From positions 1 to 53,226 of the forward strand of contig JACONG010000017.1 of NCBI GenBank assembly GCA_014323865.1: a stretch of 53,226 bases of DNA. Direction: 5' to 3'. The stretch comes from Rhodospirillales bacterium. Its GTDB lineage: Bacteria; Pseudomonadota; Alphaproteobacteria; SP197. The notes below the pieces were generated by a model. That model had not been told where the DNA came from. It worked only from the letters and a program-made list of their open reading frames with translations, and did no database searches. A program made the position numbers and the translations under genes. This document shows, piece by piece, positions 8,491 to 16,621 of this stretch (positions are counted from its first letter, which is position 1; each line of letters begins with the position of its first letter).

Positions 8491-9483
8491 ATGCCGGGTT
8501 CACGGATTTTGACAGGGGCGGTTCTGGCAGTGGCAGCTCTGGCAATGGCGGTTCTGGCGGCAGTCCCGGCCATCACGGCACCGGTGCGGGCCGCCGATCC
8601 CCTGGCGATCGTGACCTGGAACGCAAGACAGTTCGATGGAACGAACCATTCCGGCGAGGCGTTCAGGGCGTTCATAGGCGAGGCCGATGTTGTGGTGTTG
8701 CAAGAGGTTCCCGGCGAGGCCGATCTGAGGGCTTTCATGGGCGAGGCCGGGATTGGCGCGTGGAGCTTTGCCATCTCGGATTTTTCCAGAGACGACCTCG
8801 ATGAGTGGTCTTCAAAACTGGAGGTTGCCATCCTCTCCCCCCATCGGATCGGCAGCGTGATCGAGGTCGATCCCTGGCCGTATAATGACACGGAGGCCAT
8901 GGCGGCGCAGGACAGCGATCTTCCCATACCCGATTTCATGCCCCCGGATCAGCGTGAGACGATCGACGGGCGCGGCTGGCTCTGGGCGGAGCTTCCCGAT
9001 CTCGATCTTGCGGTTGCCGCCGTGCACCTCAAATCCTCACGAGGCCAAACGGGCAGAGACGACGAGGAGAACGCCTTCAAGCGGGAGGCCGTGGCCTCGG
9101 CTCTTGCCGTGACAATCCGCGACGACGCGCTTGAGCGCGCGGGCTGGTCCTATGTCGTGGCGGGCGATTTCAACGTCGCTCCGGGCGACACAGGCAAGGT
9201 CGGCGTGGACCTGGCGCTTCGGTGCCCCTGCAACGGTGCGTGCACCCGATACGACCAGACCCATGCCCTGCTTGGCGGCGGCCTGGTAAGCGGCTTGGCC
9301 ATGCGCAACCTGACATTGGGCCTGTCATCGAGTTATGCACCGGGCGGTTTTGTTTCCAGCCCCATCGACAACATCTACGCGATGGGCCCGGCTTTCGACA
9401 GGACAAGAAAGCTGACGGTCGAGCTGGGAGACCATTTCGGTTCCGACCATTTCAGCATTCGCGCTGTCGTTGTCTCCGAATAG
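8491..9483 (+). CDS. Secreted endonuclease/exonuclease/phosphatase-family protein
   Basis: This 330-residue member of the EEP (DNase I-like) metal-dependent phosphoesterase superfamily is expected outside the cytoplasm. Residues 1-34 form a signal peptide (long Ala/Val/Leu core, cut near VRA-AD). The family landmarks appear in order: WNARQF (Asn), VVLQEV (the metal-binding Glu), HLKSSRG (His), AGDFNVAP (Asp and Asn) and the final GSDHF (Asp-His). A GGGGGAGGG stretch gives a strong ribosome binding site. Substrate cannot be told from sequence: nucleases, sphingomyelinases and phosphoinositide phosphatases share this fold. A cysteine pair region (CPCNGAC) suggests disulfides. It stands alone, convergent to the TIR gene. 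Confidence 0.8.
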   Translation: MPGSRILTGAVLAVAALAMAVLAAVPAITAPVRAADPLAIVTWNARQFDGTNHSGEAFRAFIGEADVVVLQEVPGEADLRAFMGEAGIGAWSFAISDFSRDDLDEWSSKLEVAILSPHRIGSVIEVDPWPYNDTEAMAAQDSDLPIPDFMPPDQRETIDGRGWLWAELPDLDLAVAAVHLKSSRGQTGRDDEENAFKREAVASALAVTIRDDALERAGWSYVVAGDFNVAPGDTGKVGVDLALRCPCNGACTRYDQTHALLGGGLVSGLAMRNLTLGLSSSYAPGGFVSSPIDNIYAMGPAFDRTRKLTVELGDHFGSDHFSIRAVVVSE

Positions 9484-9515
9484 GCAAATGGGGGCGGACG
9501 AGCGGTTCGAGCCTA

Positions 9516-10013
9516 TTACTCCATGCCCACTATGCGCGACCAATAAGCCTCTTGAGCTGCCTTTTCGATCCAGTCGCCCATGTTCTCGTAGCCTTTGTCC
9601 TTGTCCCAACAATAGAACGAGTAGCCGGCCGGGATTCGACCGCACCGGTTTGTGGTGTTTCCCTTCAGGTCTTCGATCTTGCTCACGTCGATACCGAGCA
9701 AACCGTTGCCGACCTCCCTGCTCTTTTCGATTTCGTACTTGACCCACTTGCTATCGCAGGTGTTCTTTCCGACGAGAACGACCGTTACCGAGGTGCCTTT
9801 GAGCTGTTTGTCGATCCAGTCCCTGACTGCCTTGTCGCCCTTTTGCTTGACCTTCTCGAAGTCTGCAGCGTCAACAAACCCTGCGGCCTCGCCGCGTTTC
9901 TGAGCTGACCCTTCCTGAGTTGTCTTTTCCTGAGTTACCCAGCTGTTTCGAACAACCATCGCGCGCGACACGTCCAAACCATACTCGAAGCTAAAGAAGA
10001 CTCTTCGTACCAT
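9516..10013 (-). CDS. TIR-like (ThsB/MTH538-type) protein, predicted NAD-consuming immune effector or sensor
   Basis: The 165-residue protein, read from ATG 10013, is a compact TIR-like domain of the MTH538/DUF1863 type, the group that includes ThsB of the Thoeris defence system. Recognisable pieces are the first strand RRVFFSFEYG, the alpha region RAMVVRNSWVT, the segment DKAVRDWIDKQLKGTSVTVV and the highly typical WVKYEIEKSREVGNGLLGI, which contains the glutamate used for NAD cleavage in TIR enzymes. It has no membrane segment. The gene before it in the same direction (10514-10083) encodes a small membrane protein. Together they form a two-gene cassette whose left end is the EEP gene and right end is tRNA-Phe. 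I infer antiphage function; the companion ThsA is not in the window. Confidence 0.8.
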   Translation of the reverse strand: MVRRVFFSFEYGLDVSRAMVVRNSWVTQEKTTQEGSAQKRGEAAGFVDAADFEKVKQKGDKAVRDWIDKQLKGTSVTVVLVGKNTCDSKWVKYEIEKSREVGNGLLGIDVSKIEDLKGNTTNRCGRIPAGYSFYCWDKDKGYENMGDWIEKAAQEAYWSRIVGME

Positions 10014-10015
10014 CG

Positions 10016-10116
10016 CTATCCACTCCATTAGCGACCACGCTGCGAGCATACGTCCAAAGCGACATAGAGGTCAAGATGATCGCTATTCCTCCATTATCGA
10101 CCATGCCGCGAGCATG
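10016..10116. repeat. Imperfect direct repeat between membrane gene and TIR gene
   Basis: The last about 34 bases of the membrane-protein gene (10083-10116, ending MLAAWSIMEE and stop on the minus strand) are repeated with a few changes at 10016-10050, where they would read MLAAWSLMEW just before the TIR start. A roughly 67-bp segment has thus been duplicated in tandem and the second copy now forms the intergenic spacer. Confidence 0.7.
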
Positions 10117-10514
10117 GTTGAGAGGCAGACTAACAGGAACAGAACACCATGGAAGAGCACCAACGTCGTTGACCTCATGGCTGCGCACCACCTTCGCTTC
10201 TCTCGATCCTTGAACCGAGCTGCATCCATCGAAAAGTCGATCGAACCATCGTCTCGCTGACGAACGTGATCGTAGAGCGCTCGATAGAGCCTCTCTTGCA
10301 GCAAGAAATAGCCGTCGAGCACCCAGAACATGAGAACCGGAATCGGAATGAATGCCAGCAGGACAAACGAAGGGTGCCCGTCAGCTGCTGCCAGGGCGAA
10401 CAATGCGGAAAGCAGAGTGACACTCCATCCCTTGAGAAGGAACGAGTTCATCGCCATCCGGTTGATGACACTCTGGATCATCTCCAAGTGTCTGACTTTT
10501 CGATCTTCCGTCAA
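10083..10514 (-). CDS. Small membrane protein paired with the TIR protein
   Basis: 143 residues. An N-terminal amphipathic helix (DRKVRHLEMIQSVINRMA) is followed by two close hydrophobic segments (about residues 28-48 and 50-70: LLSALFALAAA, then VLLAFIPIPVLMFWVL), a polar cytoplasmic loop rich in Arg and Asp, and a third hydrophobic segment near the end (LVLFHGVLFLLVCLSTML). This architecture resembles the SLATT-like or related small membrane effectors that accompany TIR proteins in conflict systems. That is inference from topology, not homology I can prove. It lies 69 bp upstream of the TIR gene on the same strand, so co-expression is likely. Confidence 0.7.
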   Translation of the reverse strand: MTEDRKVRHLEMIQSVINRMAMNSFLLKGWSVTLLSALFALAAADGHPSFVLLAFIPIPVLMFWVLDGYFLLQERLYRALYDHVRQRDDGSIDFSMDAARFKDREKRRWCAAMRSTTLVLFHGVLFLLVCLSTMLAAWSIMEE

Positions 10515-10777
10515 ATCTCAACCTGCCCACAGAGCATACAACTATAGAAGGAGCAAGCCAGCCTTCAACGACAATCAGAATGTGCCGATGGTCCAGTCAC
10601 AAGCTACAATACCCCTCTGCTGAGATTGGCGGCAAACCGTCGATGGGAAGGAGCTGCAAAATGTACAAGAGAGAAGAGGTCGAGCTTGAGTATGACGGCG
10701 TGGTGCGCCGTGTGTTCTGTAAGCACACTCGGCGCCAATGCCTCGGCGACAGAGATCGTCACGCCGGGAGGGGAAAA

Positions 10778-10853
<76 letters not shown>

Positions 10854-10951
10854 CCCCTGACTCTCATGCAGAACTCTGATGCAGAACTCTCATGCAGAGG
10901 GCGCATGTTCAGGCAAGGTGTGCGGCATTCTGCAGCATCGGGCGGGGCCGA

Positions 10952-11251
10952 TCAAGCCTCGTCGTTGTCGCGCCGCCTGCGCGCGCGGAAATCGGCCCGG
11001 ATGACGTTGCCGGCGTCGGTGCCGGTGCTGCCCTCAGCCATGGCCTCCTGCAAAAGCGCCTGGTCCTCTTCGGTCAGGGTTGCACCGGTCGGTGCCAGAG
11101 GCGGCCCCGGAATGACATAGGGTTCGTCGCCGCCGACCCAATGGGCAAGATCGCGCATCCGGCAGCGGTCCGAGCAGAACGGCCTGAACGCCGGTTGCGC
11201 GGGCGTCCCGCAGATCGGGCATGGGCCGGCGTGCGGCGGATCGTCGGGCAT
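10952..11251 (-). CDS. yacG: DNA gyrase inhibitor / zinc-finger protein YacG
   Basis: This 99-residue protein with the YacG zinc finger binds gyrase and blocks its DNA binding in the characterised relatives. The metal site is clear: CPICG, then [11 protein letters not shown], giving the C-x2-C...C-x3-C set, followed by the conserved DLAHWV. The C-terminal tail is basic ([10 protein letters not shown]). I chose ATG 11251 because upstream codons read through repetitive DNA. It lies downstream of the RNase G gene on the same strand with about 385 bp between them, and next to tRNA-Phe, the usual alphaproteobacterial order. Confidence 0.9.
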   Translation of the reverse strand: MPDDPPHAGPCPICGTPAQPAFRPFCSDRCRMRDLAHWVGGDEPYVIPGPPLAPTGATLTEEDQALLQEAMAEGSTGTDAGNVIRADFRARRRRDNDEA

Positions 11252-11636
11252 GGCGCTCCTTATCGAGGCACGGAGGGGGTCGAGGCACGAAGGGGCGCAG
11301 GCTAGAGCGGTTCGTCGCGCGATGGAACCCGTGACCGTGCCGCAGCCATGGTTCCGGTACGCGATGCCCACCCCTTCGGCACATTGCGGGCGATTTGCGC
11401 GCGATTTGCGCATTGTCTGTGATTTGCGCGCATTTGCGCATTGTCTATGATTTGCGCGCATTTGCGCGCGGGGCCGAGCGACATTCCCTGCCCCTTTGCC
11501 GTGCGGGACGGCGATCCCGGAAGACGGCGGCCTTGCAGCGTCACAGCGTCCGCCCGGCGTCGCCCGGCGCTCCGGTATCCTGCCCTGCTATCCTGCTCTG
11601 GCCTTCTGCCCTGCCCTCCTGTTCTGCCATCCTGTC
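11252..11636. repeat. Spacer with short tandem repeats between RNase G and yacG
   Basis: No gene is seen in these 385 bases. From 11391 to 11470 the heptamer TTTGCGC occurs six times within a roughly 28-bp unit (GATTTGCGCGCATTTGCGCA then TTGTCTRT) that is present almost three times. From about 11575 to 11640 the sequence is low-complexity with repeated CCTGC and CTGTCC words. The unit contains partly palindromic GCGCGC and could form stem structures in the transcript between the two genes. Confidence 0.7.
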
Positions 11637-12866
11637 CTATAGGGTCGACCTCGCGCTGCGGCTCCCGCCCGGGCCCTGGAACAGCGGCGCGACCTCGGTG
11701 TCGTGGTGGGGGCGGCCGGGATCGGATACCAGTTCGAGGCGGCGGCCGATCCAGTGCGCGATGTCCTGACCGCGATGGGCACCCCGGAAGGCGCTGGCGA
11801 CCTCCGGCGAGGCACGGATTCGAAGCGCCGCACCACCCTCTATGTGCGCTTCCCGCCGCACCCGGCGCACCAGGGCCTCGGCGGCGGCCTCGACCGGTGA
11901 GCCCATGGCTTCGGCCAGGGTGGGTCCCAGCCGCTGGCGGGCGAGCTCGACCAGGCCGAACCGGGAGGGGCCGTCGAGCGCGGTCCGGGCGGGATCGTCC
12001 CGCAGGGCCCGGGCGAGGGCGGCCACAAGCCGCTTGCCGTCGGCCCTGTTGTCCATGTTGAGGAAATCGACGATCACGAGACCGCCAAGGTTGCGCAGGC
12101 GAAGCTGATGGGCCAGCACCGGCACCGCGTCGAGATTGAGCGCGGCCGGCGGCGCTCCGGCCTCGCTCGCAGCCGCGCTGTCGACATCGACCGCCGTCAG
12201 CGCACGCGTCCGGTCGAAGCGCAGGACGGCGCCTGAGGAAAGGGCCACGTCGGGGCCAAGGGCACGTTCGATCTGCTCCTCGATGCCGGCCCCCTCGAAC
12301 AGGGGTTCGGTGCCCCGATGCAGCCGGATCCCGCCGGGCAGCTCCGCGCGGCGCAGCGCGGCGGCATCGGCCGGGCTGTCGGCGACGACCTGCGCCTCCG
12401 GATAGACCCGACAGAGGCGGAGCAGCAGCGGCTCGCGGCGGCTCAGCAGTGCGGGCGGGTCGGCGCGCATGGCAGCCGCGGCAACAGCGCCGTCGGGATC
12501 GGCGAAACGCCGGGTCAGCACGGGGCCCTTCCCGTCCCGCGCATCGGTCCCGATCGCCACGGCAACGCATCCGCCTTCCTGCACCAGGGTCTCGATCCTC
12601 GCCCCGGAACCCTCGCGGTCCGCATCCCTGGCCCGCAGGAATCCGGTGACACCCTGACCGATATCGACAAACGCGGCCTTCAGACCCGGCACGACACGGG
12701 TGACCCGACCGGCGACGACATCGCCGGCACGGTGGCCGGGCGTGTGCGGGTCGATGTGCCGGTCGGGGGGCCGGTCGATGTGAAGCTCGGCAAGGCTGTC
12801 GCCGGCCATCAATGCGATGCGCATGGCCCGCGGCGTGGTCTCGGCAAGGATGGTGTCGATCGTCAC
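11637..12866 (-). CDS. Ribonuclease E/G family protein
   Basis: The 409-residue RNase G-type endoribonuclease processes ribosomal and messenger RNA. An S1-like RNA-binding domain (about residues 35-110: GDVVAGRVTRVVPGLKAAFV) is followed by the nuclease domain. The family has two catalytic aspartates: here LTAVDVDS supplies one and IVDFLNM the other. It is shorter than E. coli RNase G (489) and several family positions are degenerate (SGAVLRFDRTRALTAVDVDS where most have SGGYLVIDQTEAL), so it belongs to a divergent alphaproteobacterial branch. Its ATG overlaps the maf stop by 4 bp, so the two are coupled. Confidence 0.85.
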   Translation of the reverse strand: MTIDTILAETTPRAMRIALMAGDSLAELHIDRPPDRHIDPHTPGHRAGDVVAGRVTRVVPGLKAAFVDIGQGVTGFLRARDADREGSGARIETLVQEGGCVAVAIGTDARDGKGPVLTRRFADPDGAVAAAAMRADPPALLSRREPLLLRLCRVYPEAQVVADSPADAAALRRAELPGGIRLHRGTEPLFEGAGIEEQIERALGPDVALSSGAVLRFDRTRALTAVDVDSAAASEAGAPPAALNLDAVPVLAHQLRLRNLGGLVIVDFLNMDNRADGKRLVAALARALRDDPARTALDGPSRFGLVELARQRLGPTLAEAMGSPVEAAAEALVRRVRREAHIEGGAALRIRASPEVASAFRGAHRGQDIAHWIGRRLELVSDPGRPHHDTEVAPLFQGPGGSRSARSTL

Positions 12867-13438
12867 CGGCGGAGCAGGCCCCGGCCATCGAGCAGCGTCG
12901 CGGTCTCATGGAGCGGCAGGCCGACGACATTGCTGAAGGAACCGTTCACGAGAGCGACAAAGACTGCGGCCCGGCCCTGAATGGCGTAACCGCCGGCCTT
13001 GCCGTCCCACTCGCCGCTCGCGAGATACCAGTCGATTTCGGCATCCGACAGGCGCTTGAACCGGACACGGGTGGCGACATGACGAACATACGCCCTGCCG
13101 TCGGACACGAGGCAGACCCCGCCGTGGACGAGGTGCCGGCGACCGGACAGCAGGCGAAGACAGCGCCGCGCCACCTCGACATTCCCGGCCTTCGGCAGGA
13201 TGCGTCGGCCACAGGCGACCACCGTGTCGGCAGCGAGAACGGCATCGCCATGGCGTCCCTCTGCAACCTGTTCGGCCTTGGCCTGCGCCAGTCGCCTGGC
13301 GAGCTCGCGCGGCATTTCGTTGCCGAGCGGCGTCTCGTCGAGATCGGCCGGGACGACAGCGTCGGGAACGATGCCGATCTGCGCCAGAAGATCGAGGCGC
13401 CGAGGCGACCGGGAGGCAAGGATCAGACGGGAGGACAT
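12863..13438 (-). CDS. maf: Maf-like nucleotide pyrophosphatase
   Basis: This 191-residue house-cleaning enzyme hydrolyses non-canonical or modified nucleoside triphosphates to monophosphates. It shows the Maf signature ILASRSPRRLDLL at the N-terminus, VLAADTVVACGRRILPK (with the catalytic Asp) in the middle and the C-terminal GGYAIQGRAAVFV. Length is standard. It is translationally coupled to the RNase G gene downstream, an arrangement common in this class of bacteria. Maf paralogues differ in base preference and the sequence read here does not settle which one this is. Confidence 0.92.
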   Translation of the reverse strand: MSSRLILASRSPRRLDLLAQIGIVPDAVVPADLDETPLGNEMPRELARRLAQAKAEQVAEGRHGDAVLAADTVVACGRRILPKAGNVEVARRCLRLLSGRRHLVHGGVCLVSDGRAYVRHVATRVRFKRLSDAEIDWYLASGEWDGKAGGYAIQGRAAVFVALVNGSFSNVVGLPLHETATLLDGRGLLRR

Positions 13439-13521
13439 GGGCGCGAAGGGGGTATCACGGCAGCGAGGGGCGTGTCAGTGCATCCTGCCACATTCGCAGG
13501 ACATGATTTGCAGGATTATCG

Positions 13522-13977
13522 TCAGATCGCCGGCAGGGCCGCCGCCGCGGGAAACTTCCGGTCGATCCGCCGGCGCAGGTGATCGCGCACCTGACGATAG
13601 GCGTCGAGGACGACCTCGCGGCTGCCTTCGATCGACGTGGGATCGAAGGTGTTCCAGTACTCGACCTCGATGGCGGCCCAGCGGGTCAGCTCGATGGCGC
13701 GGTGATGCGCCTCGGGCGAGAGCGTGATCACGACATCGTAGCTTTCGGCCTCGTCCTCGACATCCTCGAAGGTCTTGGGCCGGTGGCGTGCCATGTCGAT
13801 CGCGATCTCGTCCATCGCCGAGACCATGAACGGGTCGGGGGCGTCGGCGTGGCGCACGCCGGCGGAATCGACGAAGACCCGGCTGCCGCAGAGGTGCTTC
13901 ATGAGGCCTTCGGCCATGGGCGAGCGTACCGCGTTGAAGTTGCAGACGAAGAGCACCGCGCCGGGCAGGGTCGCCAT
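13522..13977 (-). CDS. Low-molecular-weight protein tyrosine phosphatase family protein
   Basis: 151 residues with the phosphate-binding loop CNFNAVRSPMAEG (C-x5-R-S) near the N-terminus and the general-acid region FDPTSIEG near the C-terminus. This fits a cytoplasmic LMW phosphotyrosine phosphatase or the related arsenate reductase fold. No arsenic genes are nearby. In alphaproteobacteria this gene usually lies in this same core cluster, so a housekeeping role is more likely than arsenate reduction. It starts 4 bp after the UPF0262 stop, so the two are probably one transcript. Confidence 0.88.
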   Translation of the reverse strand: MATLPGAVLFVCNFNAVRSPMAEGLMKHLCGSRVFVDSAGVRHADAPDPFMVSAMDEIAIDMARHRPKTFEDVEDEAESYDVVITLSPEAHHRAIELTRWAAIEVEYWNTFDPTSIEGSREVVLDAYRQVRDHLRRRIDRKFPAAAALPAI

Positions 13978-13981
13978 CGGC

Positions 13982-14470
13982 TCAGCCCCGGATGTGCAGC
14001 ACGCAGATCAGCGTGAACAGGCGGCGCGCGGTCTCCCCGTCGATCCGGATGCGCCCGGCGAGAGTGTCGCGCAGCAGGTCCGCACCTTCGTTGTGGAGGC
14101 CGCGGCGGCCCATGTCGAGCGCCTCGATGCGGGATGCCGGTGCATGTTTGATCGCCTCGAAGTAACTCTCGCAGACCGTGAAATAGTCCTTCACGATGCG
14201 TCGGAAGAGCTTGAGCGACAGCGTGACGTCGGGCACCGGCTGGCCGGAACCGTCCGTGATCCCGAACACCAGGGATCGACCGTCGCGAATGGTGAGCCGC
14301 ACGCGGTAGGGTCCGGGTGCGGCAGCGGTCGGCTCGAAGAGGTTTTCCTCAAGCAGATCGAAGATGGCGACAGCCATCTCGTGCTCGACCTCGGGGCTGC
14401 GGCGCACGACAAGGCGGTCGTCGAGCTCGATGTCGGCAATGCGGAAAGCGCTGGCACCGTCCCCGGTCAT
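13982..14470 (-). CDS. UPF0262 family protein
   Basis: This 162-residue cytoplasmic protein belongs to a family confined to alphaproteobacteria, with no known biochemical activity. Recognisable stretches are IADIELDDRLVVRRSPEVEH, VPDVTLSLKLFRRIVKDYF and the helical IEALDMGRRGLHNEGADLL. ATG 14470 is preferred over 14488 because it has GGAG eight bases upstream. In relatives the gene follows hisD. Here hisD is not found and the PIN cassette occupies the upstream DNA. Confidence 0.9.
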   Translation of the reverse strand: MTGDGASAFRIADIELDDRLVVRRSPEVEHEMAVAIFDLLEENLFEPTAAAPGPYRVRLTIRDGRSLVFGITDGSGQPVPDVTLSLKLFRRIVKDYFTVCESYFEAIKHAPASRIEALDMGRRGLHNEGADLLRDTLAGRIRIDGETARRLFTLICVLHIRG

Positions 14471-14792
14471 GGTCTCCGTCCGGAACATTCCGCAAGATAT
14501 GCCCCCACCGGGTGCCCGTGTCGAATGGCGCGGTGCATCCGGCGTGGACGATCGCGATGTTCAGACTGCCGGATCGAGCAGAACCCGGGCGGCGGTCGGG
14601 GCGGTGGCACTGGAGCCGAGCGCAGTGGCGCGGCGGGGGCGGGAACTGCTGGTCACAGGGGGCGGTGAAACGCCCCGGACCGGGAGAGGGCGTCACCGAC
14701 CTTCGTTGAAAGGGGCCTTCGTTGAAAGGGGCAATTGTATATTTGACAAAGCAGCCCTCCTGAGCGATCTCGCAAGAGCGTAACAGGCTGGG
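14471..14792. other. Intergenic DNA between UPF0262 and the PIN cassette
   Basis: No gene is visible. The right part carries a short tandem repeat (CTTCGTTGAAAGGGGC twice, about 14700-14733) and then AT-richer sequence (CAATTGTATATTTGACA), clearly different in composition from the core genes around it. This looks like one junction of inserted DNA. Confidence 0.5.
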
Positions 14793-15311
14793 TCAGTCAT
14801 CATCCTCGCCCTTTTCGAAGAGTGGCATTGGAGAATTGTCGGACCCGGGCTTTACAATCTTCAGCGGCTTGCCGTCCCTTCCAGGAATGGTTCCATCCAG
14901 CTTCAATATCTCAGTGTCGAAGGTGTTTATCTGGTCAACTTGCGCGCGAAGAGCCGAGGCCAGATGGATTGCGTCTGGCGGCTTGAGCGCGACCAGTCCA
15001 CTCGCCTGCATGCTCTGCGCGTGGCGCCCCAAAGCCAGATCAACAGGGACAGTCAGAATATAGGTATGCTCAAAAAACGCGGGCAGATTACCGACGGGGC
15101 TACTCTTTACCTGGCAGCTCTTGCAAACCTCAGCGAGTGTAAAACACGACGTTACTATTTCGTACCTACCTTTCCTGGCGCTTTTCAGAACCGTCTCGCA
15201 CATAGCAAAGCGATTTTCCGTTCCCCCATCCTTTAGCGAAATGGATTTCTCCATGGCTATGTACGCAATCCACGTACAAGCATCCCAGTATATGCGCTTC
15301 GGCTTAGCCAT
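14793..15311 (-). CDS. PIN-domain protein (probable RNase, toxin-like)
   Basis: 172 residues. The pattern of acidic residues fits a PIN nuclease: YWDACTWIAYI (first Asp), SCFTLAEVCKSC (Glu), KPPDAIHLASALRA (Asp) and INTFDTEIL (last Asp). PIN nucleases cut RNA and are commonly toxins of type II toxin-antitoxin pairs. It overlaps the preceding gene (15304-16164) by 8 bp, so the two are translated together, but that partner is much larger than a classic VapB-type antitoxin. The AT content is higher than in the flanking core genes, consistent with transfer. Confidence 0.8.
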   Translation of the reverse strand: MAKPKRIYWDACTWIAYIAMEKSISLKDGGTENRFAMCETVLKSARKGRYEIVTSCFTLAEVCKSCQVKSSPVGNLPAFFEHTYILTVPVDLALGRHAQSMQASGLVALKPPDAIHLASALRAQVDQINTFDTEILKLDGTIPGRDGKPLKIVKPGSDNSPMPLFEKGEDDD

Positions 15312-16164
15312 CCTCGCGAAGTCGCATCAAATACTCGACCGCCTCTACACCATCAGTAAACCCCGGTGCCATAATGTCCTCCATATCAGGAAGATCATTA
15401 TCCTCCCCAAAAACATGCACATCATGGGTTTCGATGGACTTGATCTTTTCAAGACCCTTGTAGCTTATCAGTCCAAAAACCTGAACGCGAAGGCCCTTCA
15501 GGACTTCCGCAACCTCATAGTGACCTATACGGTCCAGCCCCTTATCATTCAAAACGCATTTCACCGTTTGATCATCTATGCGATGCCGGAGCCAGACAAT
15601 CGGCCTTTGATGTCCATCACGCTCAACCTTCGTGATAAATCCTTCCACAGAACCAAGCTCGCGATAACGGATCGGCTCAGGGCTTATAAATTGGCGCAGA
15701 TTGTTCAGGGCAGCTGGAGCAGACGCCCTTGTGACCTTTACCTCAGGAGCGTCACGATAGGCGGACAAATCAATAATGGTCTCTGCCAATCCGTTCGCAA
15801 TCCTATCGACAACTTTTTCAACCTTTTGGATTGTTGGGTCAGAAAAATATAATGGGTGCCCCTCTCCCTGCGTCAGGGAGTTAATCCCTTTAGAGGTTGC
15901 GGCGACAACATCTTGCGCTCGGTTGTCTACGTTCATTGCGTATCGTTTGGAGAATGGCGTTACCTCGAAAGTGAGCGGGGAGTTCTTGGTAACGTCCGTT
16001 ATTCTCCATTCAATCTCTCGGTCCTTTCCATCAGCGACAGCTTCCTCGACATCGTGAAGAACATCGACAATGTCTTTGACCTGAGAAAGCAGATCTCCTA
16101 CAGTCGGCGCGTCAACGCCGCGGGCGGTCTTTCCCTGGATTGTGATTTTTATAGGGCTTGCCAA
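15304..16164 (-). CDS. Unknown 286-residue partner of the PIN protein
   Basis: It is coupled to and upstream of the PIN gene. It has no signal peptide, membrane helix or obvious helix-turn-helix. The N-terminal half (GKTARGVDAPTVGDLLSQV, then DVLHDVEEAVAD and KNSPLTFEVTPF) looks like an alpha/beta domain. The C-terminal half contains beta-rich sequence (YRELGSVEGFITKVERDG, RIDDQTVKCVLND, LRVQVFGLISYKGL) that could be an OB-like or nucleic-acid-binding fold. By position it may act as antitoxin, guide or regulator of the nuclease. That is inference only. Codon use is AT-richer than in neighbours. I do not recognise the family with confidence. Confidence 0.65.
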   Translation of the reverse strand: MASPIKITIQGKTARGVDAPTVGDLLSQVKDIVDVLHDVEEAVADGKDREIEWRITDVTKNSPLTFEVTPFSKRYAMNVDNRAQDVVAATSKGINSLTQGEGHPLYFSDPTIQKVEKVVDRIANGLAETIIDLSAYRDAPEVKVTRASAPAALNNLRQFISPEPIRYRELGSVEGFITKVERDGHQRPIVWLRHRIDDQTVKCVLNDKGLDRIGHYEVAEVLKGLRVQVFGLISYKGLEKIKSIETHDVHVFGEDNDLPDMEDIMAPGFTDGVEAVEYLMRLREDG

Positions 16165-16355
16165 TTTTCACGCTCCGGAGCGGATTTTACGCGCCCAACG
16201 AGTCCCGGTAAAGAAATCTCTTCCCACGCACACCAGAAGAGTGCGACGGAGGCCCTTTCCGTGTCCTCAACGCCATTCGCTGCACGACGGTTGTAGCGAT
16301 AAGTCGATCCGCCGCATATGATGGTCAGGCAGTCCCCGTCGTAGAGTCGGTTCAT
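16149..16355 (-). CDS. Small ORF, possibly the truncated start of a DNA methyltransferase
   Basis: The ORF begins MNRLYDGDCLTI, which is how many type III or orphan N6-adenine methyltransferases start (NRLYYGDCL...), but it then changes character and stops after 68 residues, overlapping the 286-residue gene by 16 bp. Either a methylase was cut off after its first dozen codons when the cassette formed, or this is an unrelated small protein read in the leader of the PIN operon. Confidence is low for both. Confidence 0.3.
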   Translation of the reverse strand: MNRLYDGDCLTIICGGSTYRYNRRAANGVEDTERASVALFWCAWEEISLPGLVGRVKSAPERENWQAL

Positions 16356-16364
16356 GCGAAGCAT

Positions 16365-16621
16365 TCCCGCATGAACGCACCCAAGGCGTCAGCGGCGCTC
16401 GGCCAAGGAAGAGCGTGCCACGCCGGATGGTCGCTGGCAAGCGGCCATTTGCTGCCGGCAGCGCGCGTTGCATCCCTGGCGACCGGGTCGTCGTTCGTTT
16501 CGCAGACATGCTCTGGCTCCTCTTCAACTTGCGCTGAACCGGTGTCGCTACGGCCCCGCCCCCGCCCCCGTTTCTCAGGGCATGATCGTCTCTGTCGACG
16601 CGGAGGCGGATGCGATCCGCT
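16365..16621. other. Intergenic DNA before DUF2948
   Basis: No gene or RNA was recognised. In relatives hisD would be expected in this general position; no HisD-like sequence is seen. Confidence 0.4.

Noticed and set aside
13439-13521. A small infA gene between maf and the phosphatase
   Set aside because: The gap is 83 bases and contains no IF-1-like sequence.
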